NCBI GenBank assembly: GCA_011375275.1
Contig: DRLW01000138.1
Coordinates: forward strand, 1-7,739
From: Bacteroidota bacterium
GTDB taxonomy: Bacteria > Zhuqueibacterota > Zhuqueibacteria > Zhuqueibacterales > Geothermadaptataceae
Length of the DNA: 7,739 nucleotides
Reading direction: 5' to 3'
The position numbers and the translations under genes were made by a program. The notes under the pieces are model-generated. The model was not told the origin of the DNA. It ran no database searches and was given only the letters and a program-made list of their open reading frames with translations. Of the stretch, positions 1 to 6,936 are shown in pieces (within the stretch, counting starts at the first letter, position 1; each line of letters starts with the position of its first letter).

Positions 1-42
1 GCCGGAATCTCATCTTTTCGGGCACGTGCCAAAGTCTGGGAG

Positions 43-74
43 ATTCCGGTCTTCCCCTGCGGGGAAACCGGAAT
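43..74. repeat. Strong 14-bp hairpin with 3-nt loop
   Basis: ATTCCGGT (43-50) pairs with ACCGGAAT (67-74), and TTCCCC (52-57) pairs with GGGGAA (61-66). This leaves one bulged C (51) and a TGC loop (58-60). Only a short T4 run follows, some 5 nt after the stem (about 80-83), so the hairpin is at best a weak rho-independent terminator for a gene to the left of the window. It is more likely the insert that distinguishes repeat copy 1 from copy 2. The ATTCCGGT arm can also pair with CCGGAATCTC at 2-11, so two alternative folds compete. Confidence 0.7.
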
Positions 75-163
75 AACAGTTTTGGTGCAGGCACGTGCTG
101 TGGTCAGGTGGTCTGGTTGAAAAGATATCACCGTGCTGGGTGCCCCAGATCTCGCCATCTGTC

Positions 164-194
164 ATTCCGGCCAGGGGCAGCGCAGTGCCGGAAT
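164..194. repeat. Inverted repeat ATTCCGGC / GCCGGAAT opening repeat copy 2
   Basis: ATTCCGGC (164-171) and GCCGGAAT (187-194) are perfect complements separated by 15 nt. The 3' arm is the first part of the 30-nt direct repeat (187-216), so this stem appears to be the 5' head of the repeated element. The same CATTCCGG string recurs outside genes at 6904-6911 and 7419-7426, hinting that pieces of the same family are scattered on both sides of the gene cluster. Confidence 0.6.
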
Positions 195-301
195 CTCATC
201 TTTTCGGGCAGGTGCCTGAGACCGGACTGGCCGTTCTGGTGCAGGCACGTGCTGAGCTCTCGCGGCCTGGTTAAAAAATGCGACTTTGCTGAGTTAAATG
301 G

Positions 302-318
302 ATAACCAGACTGGTTAT
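302..318. promoter_or_regulatory. Operator-like dyad ATAACCAG-A-CTGGTTAT
   Basis: A perfect 8-bp inverted repeat with a single central base lies 39 nt before the GTG start of the TPR lipoprotein gene and 9 nt before the alternative ATG at 328. The compact A+T-rich symmetry resembles a binding site for a dimeric repressor. In RNA it could also form a small hairpin in the leader (ATAAC/GTTAT with a CAGACTG loop). I see no convincing -35/-10 pair beside it, so a regulatory role is an inference from position and symmetry only. Confidence 0.35.
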
Positions 319-357
319 TGAAAAAACATGAATTTTTCAGGCTACAGGAACCCAACA

Positions 358-2427
358 GTGCGAAAAAAACGCTCGCTCTTATCTGCTATCGCCGCTTGCA
401 TCGTTATTCCCCTGCTGTTACAGTCCTGCGCTTATTACAACACCTATTATAACACCCAGAAATATTACAAGGAAGCCCTTGCCGAGCATAAAAAACGTAC
501 CGGCGAGCAACCGACCAGCCAGGAGCGCCAGAAGTTCGACAAGACCATCAAACAGGCGAGCAAGGTGCTGCAGTTTTATCCTGACAGCAAGTATATCGAT
601 GACTCGCTGATGATACTCGGAGAGAGTTTTTATTACCTTGGCCAGTATCGCAAGGCAGAGCGCAAGTTTCTGGAATTGCTCAGCCTGTTCCCGGACAGCG
701 ATTATGCGACCGCTGCAAAGCTCTGGCTGGCTAAAACCCATGTGCAGATGGCGCAATACGACCAGGCTGAGACAGCGCTGCGCACATTGATCGATTCCAG
801 CAAAGACGGCCGTATCCGAGATGAGGCGCGCTACTGGCTGGCCGAGTGTTACCGTTCGCAGGAGAAATTGCAGCGCGCTGCAGAGGAATACAAGCAGGTT
901 GTGGAGCGCATCGATGATGATGAGTTAAAATTTCAGGCACTGATGCAGCTCGGCCGGTTATACATCGAGCTGGAAAAATACGATGTCGCGGCTGAAAGTT
1001 TTGAGCTGGCTGTCAGGCGTGCGCGTACGCCTGATCGTAAGTTCGAAGCCAACCTGGAGTATGGCCGGGCGTTGTCTCGCGCCGGCCGCTACGATGATGC
1101 CATCCAGGTCCATACCGAGGCCATCGATCGTTTTTACAACCAGAAAAATCTCGGTGATGTCAAGCTGGAGCTGGGATTTATCCTCGACGAGGTCGGCGAT
1201 TCCACCAAAGCCCATGAATGGTATCGCGCAGTCATCGAAGAGCATCCGCGCACCGAGGCAGCGGCCGGGGCGTATCTCAAACTGGCGGAGTTCGAAGAAT
1301 TGCAGAAGCGCGAATACAAGCGCGCCCGTGACCTGTATCTTAAAGCCAAACAACAGCGGGTACGCAGCGATTATGCCCGCGAAGCCGATGCCCGGGCCAA
1401 GCACCTGAAAACTCTGATCAAGACCCTCGACGAAATTGCATATCTCGGAAAAACCATCGATAACCTGCAGAACAAAAAAAATACCGCTCCGGATGACGAA
1501 GACCCTGCCCTGGCCGATGATTCAGCCCTGAAAAAACGGGCCGATGAAGCCAGGAAAAAAACTACCAGAAAAAAGCCCAAAACCAGATCGCGCAAAAAGC
1601 AACTCAGCATCGAGGACGTTGACAGCCTGAAGATCGAATTGGCGGGTAAGAAGATTTTGCTGGCTGAAGATTATCTGTTTACCTATAATGAGCCCGATTC
1701 CGCGATCAACCAGTATCTCGGTATTCTCTCGGACTACAGCAGCCCGGAACAGCGTGCGCTGGCTTTTTATGCGATTGCCTATATTTTGAAAAACATGCAG
1801 ACTGAAGAGACGATGCAGGACAGCATCTATCAGTTGCTGGCGCTAAAATATGCCGATACACCCCAGGGGCGTGCAGCACGCCGGGAGCTCGGTCTGGATG
1901 ATGATGGTAACAGCGCAGGTGATTTCGACGATCTCTATCTGACCGCGGAACGGCTGCTTTTTGATCGCCGGCAGCCGGATCGGGCTGTCAAAATTCTCGA
2001 CCAGCTCGTTGACCGCAGCCCACCCGAAGACGAAGCCCCGAAACTGCTTTATGCCATGGGCTGGGCGTGGGAAAATCAGCTCTATGATTACGACCGTGCT
2101 TATGAATTGTATAAAAAGCTGACCGAGAAATTTCCAAAATCGAAATACGCCAAAGCCGTGCGCAAAAAGGTCGCTGCGGTTGATAAGGAGCGTAAGCGCA
2201 AGGAAGAGGAGCTGAAAAAGAAGCAGGCTGCCCAGGCCGCGCTGGACAGCACTGCGGCGGACTCATCCGTCAAGCGGTTGAACACCGGGACTGCCGGGAC
2301 CTCTGCCTCAGCAGACAGCCTGACTGCGCGTTTGAAGAAAAAGCCGCAGGAAAGCAGCGATTTAAAAAAGAAAATCAATCTGAAAACAAAGGGGAATGGC
2401 ACGAAAAAGAAAAAGAGTGAGATGTAG
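358..2427 (+). CDS. TPR-repeat envelope lipoprotein
   Basis: Predicted lipoprotein of 689 residues built largely of tetratricopeptide repeats, which normally act as protein-binding scaffolds; the partner is unknown. The N-terminus has a basic n-region (RKKR), a hydrophobic core and the lipobox LLQSC with Cys24 as the lipidated residue. The mature chain begins AYYNTYYNTQKYYKEA, a signature I associate with FCB-group TPR lipoproteins. About seven TPR-like helix pairs span residues 79-345 (for example LGQYRKAERKFLELLSLFPD). A Lys/Arg-rich, probably disordered linker (about 392-415) separates them from a second helical block (about 425-605) ending in another TPR (DYDRAYELYKKLTEKFPKSKY). The tail (about 602-689) is Lys/Ala/Ser-rich. 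I chose GTG 358 because AGGAA (346-350) precedes it by 7 nt and the signal peptide then has normal length. The ATG at 328 would add 10 residues and has no visible ribosome binding site. It probably leads the operon with the next two genes. Membrane location beyond 'lipoprotein' and function are not determined. Confidence 0.88.
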   Translation: MRKKRSLLSAIAACIVIPLLLQSCAYYNTYYNTQKYYKEALAEHKKRTGEQPTSQERQKFDKTIKQASKVLQFYPDSKYIDDSLMILGESFYYLGQYRKAERKFLELLSLFPDSDYATAAKLWLAKTHVQMAQYDQAETALRTLIDSSKDGRIRDEARYWLAECYRSQEKLQRAAEEYKQVVERIDDDELKFQALMQLGRLYIELEKYDVAAESFELAVRRARTPDRKFEANLEYGRALSRAGRYDDAIQVHTEAIDRFYNQKNLGDVKLELGFILDEVGDSTKAHEWYRAVIEEHPRTEAAAGAYLKLAEFEELQKREYKRARDLYLKAKQQRVRSDYAREADARAKHLKTLIKTLDEIAYLGKTIDNLQNKKNTAPDDEDPALADDSALKKRADEARKKTTRKKPKTRSRKKQLSIEDVDSLKIELAGKKILLAEDYLFTYNEPDSAINQYLGILSDYSSPEQRALAFYAIAYILKNMQTEETMQDSIYQLLALKYADTPQGRAARRELGLDDDGNSAGDFDDLYLTAERLLFDRRQPDRAVKILDQLVDRSPPEDEAPKLLYAMGWAWENQLYDYDRAYELYKKLTEKFPKSKYAKAVRKKVAAVDKERKRKEEELKKKQAAQAALDSTAADSSVKRLNTGTAGTSASADSLTARLKKKPQESSDLKKKINLKTKGNGTKKKKSEM

Positions 2428-2471
2428 TTTTTTTCGCAGGCAGGAATACGGGGGCGGTTCCTGGAAATGAT

Positions 2472-2481
2472 GGAGGAGAGG
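2472..2481 (+). promoter_or_regulatory. Strong Shine-Dalgarno for the penicillin-acylase homologue
   Basis: GGAGGAGAGG ends 2 nt before the ATG at 2484, and its GGAGG core (2472-2476) is 7 nt from the start. The frame upstream is open but offers no ATG, GTG or TTG between 2428 and 2484, so this site fixes the start. It also rules out a hidden signal peptide in the gap. A T7 run (2428-2434) follows the previous stop codon but has no stem before it, so I do not read it as a terminator. Confidence 0.7.
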
Positions 2482-2483
2482 AA

Positions 2484-4661
2484 ATGAGCGACAAGAAAAG
2501 CCGTCGTATTGCCGGCAACGAGGGGGAGATACGCCTGTCCCGGCAGGAGTATGGCACGCCATGTATCGAAGCCACGACCCTCGAAGACGCCCTGTTTGGC
2601 CTGGGTTATATGCACGGCACTGACCGCCAGGTGCAGATGTGGCTGATGAAGGTAATCGGCCGCGGGCTGGCTTCGGAAAAATTGCAGGGTGACGATGATC
2701 TCATCGCCATCGATCGCTTCATGCGCTGGCTCAACCTCGGCGGCGCCGCTGCTACTGAGCTTCCCCTGGTCTCAGAACAGGACCGCCGCACAATCGACGC
2801 ATACGTCGCCGGTGTCAACCGGGCGACTGAGGGCAAAATCCCTTTCGAGTTCCGCCTCACCGGCTACAAACCCGATGCCTGGACTGCCGAAGACGTACTG
2901 CTTGTGGCGCAGATGATCGCGTTTGTCGGCCTGGTGCAGACCCAGGCGGAATCCGAAAAGTGGATTATCCAGATGCTGCAGAACGATGTGCCACCGGCTC
3001 ACGTCAAAGAGCTGTTCCCCTACCTGAGCGACGACATCCCCGCTGACCTGATCACTATCCTCAAAGAACTGAAGGGCATTCAGAACATCATCCCCGACAC
3101 AGTGGTCTGGAAAAACATCGTGCCGGCATTTTCTGCCAGCAACAACTGGGCGATCTCGGGCAAAAAAACAGCCTCGGGCAAAGCGATCTACTGCAGTGAT
3201 CCGCATCTGGGGCTGCAACTGCCGCCGGTGTGGTATCCAGTGACGCTGAAATGGCAAAAAAACTATGTCTTCGGTGCAACGGTGCCCGGCGTGCCAGTGG
3301 TTCCAATCGGCAGGTCCCGCCGTATCGCCTGGGGGCTGACCTATGGCACGGCAGATGTGTGCGACTATTTCATCGAGGACGTCAAAGACGGCAAATTCCG
3401 CCGCGGCGATTCCTGGCACGAGTTTACCGTGCGCGAGGAGGTTATCCGCCCGAAAAAGAAGGCCCCGCTGACTCTGCGCATTTATGAAAATGAACAAGGC
3501 ACCCTCGAAGGCGAGCCTGAGCAGGATGGCTATTATCTCAATATGGCTCAGGCCACGCGGGTTTACCCCGGAACCATGGCTTCGAGCATCGACGGCTTTT
3601 TCGGCCTGTTGCGGGCGGAGGACAGCCGGACGGCCATCGACTGTTTCAAAAAGCTGCGTTTCATGCCGGGCAACTGGATCGTCGCGGATAGCGAGGATAA
3701 TATCGGCTACCAGCTCGCGGCCTCGGTGCCGAAGCGCCGGGATGGGGCCTCCGGGCTGCTGCCGCTGAGGGCGTGGCAGCCTGAGGATGCCTGGCAGGGA
3801 CTTGTGCCGCCGGAGCAGTTGCCGGCGCAGTTCAATCCACCCCAGGGTTTTGTGCACACAGCCAACGATGATAAAAATCATCTTGCAAAGCTGAACGCGA
3901 TGACTGTGCCCATGTCAGCATGGCGGGCGCAGCGCATCGAGAAGCTGATTTCAGAAGGCGAACGGTTCACGCCGGAGGATATGCAGCAGATACATTATGA
4001 TCGCGTGTCCGCTCAGGCACAGGCATTTATGCAGATCATTCGCCCGTTGCTTCCGGATACGGAGAACGGCCGCCTGCTGCGTGATTGGGACTGCCGCTAC
4101 AGCGCGAACTCTCTTGCGGCCACGCTGTTCGAACGCATCTATTTCGAGCTGATAGAGCGCGTTTTTGGTGAAAATGGCTTCGGGCGGGACGTTATGGAGG
4201 TAGCGCGACAGGAAACCGAATTGTTCGCCATGCTGCACGGTAATTTCGACGCCGTGCTGCTGCAGGAGAAATCGCTGTGGTTTGGCGAACGCAGCCGTGA
4301 CGACTGGTTCCGCGAGGCCATCGAAGCTGCGCTGCAGCATCCGCCGGAGCGCCACGGGGACACACGCAAGCTGCTGGTGCAGAATATGTTTTTTGCCGGT
4401 AAATTGCCTGCCTTTCTGGGCTTCGATCAGGAGATCGAGCACATCGGCAGCCGGGCGACGATTCCGCAAAGCCAGTTTTTCTACACCGGCGGGCGTCCGG
4501 CTTCCTTCGCTGCCACGTTCCGGATGATCACTGATTTCGACGCTGATGGCGTGCGCTTTAATCTTGCCGGCGGCAGCTCAGACCGGCGGTTTTCTGCATT
4601 TTACAAATCCGGGCTGGCTGACTGGCTTGCAGGCCGGTATGCACATATCGACCTGGAGTGA
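2484..4661 (+). CDS. Penicillin acylase family protein (Ntn hydrolase, S45-like), no signal peptide
   Basis: A 725-residue member of the penicillin-amidase/acyl-homoserine-lactone-acylase superfamily, whose members hydrolyse amide bonds using an N-terminal Ser exposed by self-cleavage. The alpha part has the family pattern YGTPCIEATTLEDALFGLGYMHGTDRQVQM (given here as a motif at residues 24-53). The nucleophile is Ser219 in FSASNNWAISGKKTASGK, followed by the DPHLGLQLPPVWY strand. GRSRRIAWGLTYG and GNWIVADSEDNIGYQ are further family motifs. Asn461 in VHTANDD would be beta-chain residue 243, close to the oxyanion-hole Asn241 of E. coli penicillin G acylase. The C-terminus (LAGGSSDRRFSAFYKSGLAD) matches the usual GqSGhp.SphY.D region. 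Cleavage would give a beta chain of about 507 residues. Two things are unusual: there is no signal peptide although characterised relatives are mostly periplasmic, and Ala218 rather than the common Gly precedes the nucleophile. The substrate cannot be predicted. Confidence 0.92.
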   Translation: MSDKKSRRIAGNEGEIRLSRQEYGTPCIEATTLEDALFGLGYMHGTDRQVQMWLMKVIGRGLASEKLQGDDDLIAIDRFMRWLNLGGAAATELPLVSEQDRRTIDAYVAGVNRATEGKIPFEFRLTGYKPDAWTAEDVLLVAQMIAFVGLVQTQAESEKWIIQMLQNDVPPAHVKELFPYLSDDIPADLITILKELKGIQNIIPDTVVWKNIVPAFSASNNWAISGKKTASGKAIYCSDPHLGLQLPPVWYPVTLKWQKNYVFGATVPGVPVVPIGRSRRIAWGLTYGTADVCDYFIEDVKDGKFRRGDSWHEFTVREEVIRPKKKAPLTLRIYENEQGTLEGEPEQDGYYLNMAQATRVYPGTMASSIDGFFGLLRAEDSRTAIDCFKKLRFMPGNWIVADSEDNIGYQLAASVPKRRDGASGLLPLRAWQPEDAWQGLVPPEQLPAQFNPPQGFVHTANDDKNHLAKLNAMTVPMSAWRAQRIEKLISEGERFTPEDMQQIHYDRVSAQAQAFMQIIRPLLPDTENGRLLRDWDCRYSANSLAATLFERIYFELIERVFGENGFGRDVMEVARQETELFAMLHGNFDAVLLQEKSLWFGERSRDDWFREAIEAALQHPPERHGDTRKLLVQNMFFAGKLPAFLGFDQEIEHIGSRATIPQSQFFYTGGRPASFAATFRMITDFDADGVRFNLAGGSSDRRFSAFYKSGLADWLAGRYAHIDLE

Positions 4662-4794
4662 GGCGCGCAGCGCAGGAAGGATGGGGGCTGCGAGGCGAAG
4701 ATGGCCCGCGGCAACCGAGACGGGAAGAAAACGAAAGCGCCGGGTTCACCACCGGGGCCGGAATGATGAATGACGACTATGTGGAGGAGGAAGC
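4662..4794 (+). other. Intercistronic spacer, with a doubtful 21-codon ORF
   Basis: The 133-nt gap between the acylase homologue and cdsA has no terminator-like hairpin with a T-run, so read-through into cdsA is likely. A tiny ORF from ATG 4701 to TGA 4766 would encode a basic, Pro/Gly-rich 21-residue peptide (MARGNRDGKKTKAPG...). The ribosome binding site before it is weak (AGGCGAAG). Another reading frame, from ATG 4681, follows AGGAAGG with no spacing. Neither resembles a known protein, and I do not call either as a gene. Confidence 0.3.
4783..4793 (+). promoter_or_regulatory. Shine-Dalgarno GGAGGAGGAAG deciding the GTG start of cdsA
   Basis: A purine-rich, near-consensus ribosome binding site lies just before GTG 4795. 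The protein from this GTG begins MSFKNLGERVLVALVFGP, the normal CdsA opening just before the first membrane segment. No in-frame ATG is better placed. Confidence 0.7.
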
Positions 4795-5622
4795 GTGTCT
4801 TTTAAAAATCTCGGCGAGCGCGTGCTGGTGGCGCTTGTCTTTGGCCCTGTGGTGCTGGCCGCAAGCTGGTTTGGCGGATGGTGGTTTTTCGCGTTGATGC
4901 TCATCATCGCCGGGATGGCTGGTTTTGAGTTTCAAAACATCCTGCGCGCCAAGAAGGCGCAGCCCGCTGTCTGGATCAATCTCGCCCTTATACCGGTCGT
5001 GTTCATGGCGGTGTACACGGGAGAGTTTGCCTGGCTTGTGCCGGCCATCGCCGGCTGGGGAATTCTGGTACACCTGCTGGTTCTGTTCGATCGCGAGCGT
5101 TCGCCTGTTGCGGATATGGGGGCCAACTCCCTCTATCTCGTATATATCGTCATCCTGTACGCCTTTATGCTGGCGTTGCGGCAGCTTCCGGTTTATCTCG
5201 GCCTGCCGTACCGCTGGGGTGGGGAGTGGGTGATTCTCATGCTGGCCGCAACCTGGCTGTGCGATACATTCGCGTATTTTATCGGAACGCGGTTCGGGAA
5301 GCACAAGCCGGTCCCTAAGGTCAGCCCGAACAAATCCACCGAAGGTGCAATCGGTGGTATCGTTGGTGCGGTGCTCACAGCTCTGGTCTGTCAGGCGACC
5401 TTTGCAACCAGCCTGAGCAGTATGCAGGCCGTGGTTGTGGGACTGATCATCGGCGTGTTCGGGCAGCTCAGTGATCTGGTGGAGTCGATGTACAAACGCG
5501 ATGCAGGAGTCAAGGACGCTTCGGGAATTTTGCCGGGCCATGGTGGCATCCTCGACCGCTTTGACAGCGAGCTGCTCGCTGTGCCGCTGGTGGTGTTTTA
5601 TCTGTACGTGGCGATGTCTTAA
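4795..5622 (+). CDS. cdsA: Phosphatidate cytidylyltransferase (CDP-diacylglycerol synthase)
   Basis: This integral inner-membrane enzyme converts CTP and phosphatidic acid to CDP-diacylglycerol and pyrophosphate, the branch-point precursor for phosphatidylethanolamine, phosphatidylglycerol and cardiolipin. The 275-residue length is normal for the family. Several hydrophobic segments are evident, including residues about 10-47, 60-100, 110-128, 145-165, 182-200 and 208-228. The conserved WLCDTFAYFIG block contains Asp157 and is followed by SPNKSTEGAIGG (177-188). The C-terminal CDS signature runs from Ser231 to Asp257 (SMYKRDAGVKD...PGHGGILDRFD). It is intact apart from Tyr at the third position, where Leu, Ile, Val, Met or Phe is usual; the metal- and CTP-binding Asp, His and Gly residues are present. 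Translation starts at GTG with a strong ribosome binding site. Cotranscription with the two upstream genes is likely. The next gene is convergent. Confidence 0.97.
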   Translation: MSFKNLGERVLVALVFGPVVLAASWFGGWWFFALMLIIAGMAGFEFQNILRAKKAQPAVWINLALIPVVFMAVYTGEFAWLVPAIAGWGILVHLLVLFDRERSPVADMGANSLYLVYIVILYAFMLALRQLPVYLGLPYRWGGEWVILMLAATWLCDTFAYFIGTRFGKHKPVPKVSPNKSTEGAIGGIVGAVLTALVCQATFATSLSSMQAVVVGLIIGVFGQLSDLVESMYKRDAGVKDASGILPGHGGILDRFDSELLAVPLVVFYLYVAMS

Positions 5623-5802
5623 TCTTTTTACTGCCTGAAGAATGTGCCCCCCACACCGGAGAACGTGTCGCATCCCGCGATTGGGGCAGCAACAGACGCA
5701 CAAGTCAGAGCGTTGTATGGCCTGGCAGGGGAGAAGCTTCGAGGGCGTTCCATCGTTTCGGATGAATGGAGAGCGGAGGAGCGGCCAGTATCTGCGTTGC
5801 AG
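5623..5802. other. Convergent intergenic gap without a clear terminator
   Basis: This 180-nt space separates the stop codons of cdsA and the convergent minus-strand gene. I see a TCTTTTTACT stretch just after the cdsA stop but no stem before it, and no hairpin with a T-run on either strand. It contains no credible ORF of its own. Confidence 0.5.
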
Positions 5803-6759
5803 CTACGGCAGGGTCAGCATGCCGTTTTGCAGGACTGTCCTGCCGTCTATGCTGAGCGTGGGGGAAAGCATGATAGCTTTGGCGTGAACGGTGAGAGCGC
5901 TGTTTTTGTTGTCATAACTGCCGATAGCCACGGTGGCACTGCCCTGCACTTTGACGTCCTCGATACTCGACTTGCCGAACTCTGCATCGAAGTTGGTACC
6001 AAAGCTGAATTCGACTACGGAGCGGCCCTGGCCACTTCGGTTGCGCAGCGCTTTGCGCAGGTTTTCCGCTGTTGCGCTGTTGCCACGAATCTGTTTCACA
6101 AGCCCCTTGCTGACGATGAGCTGTGCGGCTTCTGGTTTCTTGCCGTTGCCCGGAACCAGTTGCACGGTGATGCGCCCTTCCACGCTGCCCGGTTCCGGCC
6201 GGATGCGAACCTCTCCTGCAGGCAGAGAACAGAAATTACCATGCCCGTTAATCACTCCGGTGTCTGCAATCCCTTTGCGTCTCTTTATCGACATGGTCAC
6301 GCGCGTGTCGTCCGGCGTGTGCAGGAGCAGCCGGTTGCCGATAGAGAGCAGGTCGGAAATTTTGTTCGTGCTGTTGGCCAGTCTGGTAAAGTCCGTATCC
6401 ATCCAGCGGTTAAAGGTGCTTTGGCTGGCTGTGCTGATGCAGAGAACGCGCAGGTTGGGATAGGCACTGAGGGTGTCGTGCAGTTGATGGGAATTGAGCT
6501 CCGAATCGATGAGAATCAGGGTGTTGATGGTATGGAGCAGGGCATTGAGCTCAGCCGGTACAGTACCTGTCCGGAGAACATGCATCGGTGTCTGCAGAAA
6601 AAAAACACGGCTTTGGCTGCTCATGGCAATTTCATAAAACACCTCTGCCAGCGAGCGCGCCTGGCGGCCGCTGAGAATAAGAAGGGAGTCATCCGGCCTG
6701 ACAAGAAGGCATTTCTCCAGGCATGTGCGCGAAGATTTTCTTATCCGTTGGTTCTTCAA
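5803..6759 (-). CDS. M29 / aminopeptidase T-like protein, predicted metal-site-degenerate
   Basis: The 318-residue protein resembles the leucyl aminopeptidase (aminopeptidase T)-like family, which also includes the dioxygenase NicX. In order: an N-terminal Rossmann-like half (CLLVRPDDSLLILSG, RVLCIST), a link segment (FNRWMDTDFTRLANST, 116-131), the diagnostic LPAGEV (179-184) followed by EPGSVEGRITVQ, then VVEFSFGTN (248-256) and a C-terminal IDGRTVLQNG. Family members usually read LEDEK, GT-H-IA-G and H-x-D in the second half. Here these are IEDVK (Val269), GSATVAIG (Thr276) and HAK (Lys294); Glu250 and His292 remain. Three likely metal ligands therefore appear lost, suggesting a binding protein or an altered enzyme. 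The start is TTG 6759: a TGA lies seven codons further upstream with no other start between them, and no clear ribosome binding site is visible. There is no signal peptide. The gene is convergent with cdsA and probably monocistronic. Family assignment is moderately sure; loss of activity is inferred. Confidence 0.8.
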   Translation of the reverse strand: MKNQRIRKSSRTCLEKCLLVRPDDSLLILSGRQARSLAEVFYEIAMSSQSRVFFLQTPMHVLRTGTVPAELNALLHTINTLILIDSELNSHQLHDTLSAYPNLRVLCISTASQSTFNRWMDTDFTRLANSTNKISDLLSIGNRLLLHTPDDTRVTMSIKRRKGIADTGVINGHGNFCSLPAGEVRIRPEPGSVEGRITVQLVPGNGKKPEAAQLIVSKGLVKQIRGNSATAENLRKALRNRSGQGRSVVEFSFGTNFDAEFGKSSIEDVKVQGSATVAIGSYDNKNSALTVHAKAIMLSPTLSIDGRTVLQNGMLTLP

Positions 6760-6900
6760 GGGTCGCCCAAAGTTGAGAGTTCAGGTGGTCGTTAACCTGA
6801 AAATTTCAAAGTTCGGAGGTTTTACTGGTTATATGATACATAGCACGGTTGCATTCTTTCAGCTGGTTTGCCTGGCAACAGCACGTTCCTGCACAAGAAC

Positions 6901-6936
6901 GCTCATTCCGGTTCCGGGTCGTGCCGGGAACGGAGC
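6901..6936. repeat. Imperfect hairpin with CATTCCGG arm
   Basis: CCG-TTCC-GG (6908-6917, one bulged G) pairs with CC-GGAA-CGG (6924-6933, one bulged G), and GCTC (6901-6904) lies opposite GAGC (6933-6936). The left arm contains CATTCCGG, as in the repeats at the left end of the window. It may be a decayed member of the same palindromic family. Confidence 0.45.

Larger units (their letters stand above)
1..280. repeat. Partial tandem duplication of a palindrome-rich intergenic element
   Basis: Two related copies lie side by side. A 30-nt block at 1-30 recurs at 187-216 with one mismatch (C25 versus G211). A second block, TGGTGCAGGCACGTGCTG, is identical at 83-100 and 237-254. Both copies then reach a CTGGTT(G/A)AAAA stretch near 112-122 and 266-276. 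Copy 1 carries an extra internal hairpin (43-74) that copy 2 lacks. Within copy 1, CCGGAATCTC (2-11) is perfectly complementary to GAGATTCCGG (40-49), and the palindrome GGCACGTGCC (21-30) sits between the arms. The core CACGTG occurs at 23-28, 92-97 and 246-251. The window appears to open inside the first copy, because the 5' arm that precedes copy 2 (164-171) has no counterpart before position 1. The layout resembles mobile palindromic intergenic repeats of the REP type. No transposase is present, and I cannot name the family. Confidence 0.75.

Noticed and set aside
2428..2463. T7 run after the TPR gene plus CAGGAA/TTCCTG inverted repeat as a terminator
   Set aside because: The T-run comes before the weak stem instead of after it, so it does not fit a rho-independent terminator on the plus strand. 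The minus strand also lacks a T-run after the stem.
2772..3881. A 369-codon minus-strand frame inside the penicillin-acylase gene
   Set aside because: The plus strand carries all the Ntn-hydrolase motifs over this span. The antisense frame is rich in His/Arg/Gln and has no recognisable motif.
4777..5703. A 308-codon minus-strand frame opposite cdsA
   Set aside because: The plus-strand cdsA is unmistakable by its C-terminal signature. The antisense product is His/Arg/Gln-rich, as expected of a shadow.
5644..6795. A 383-codon plus-strand frame, longer than the minus-strand gene it covers
   Set aside because: It shows no family pattern, whereas the minus-strand frame has LPAGEV and other aminopeptidase T-like blocks in the correct order. 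The plus frame is an antisense shadow of the real gene.
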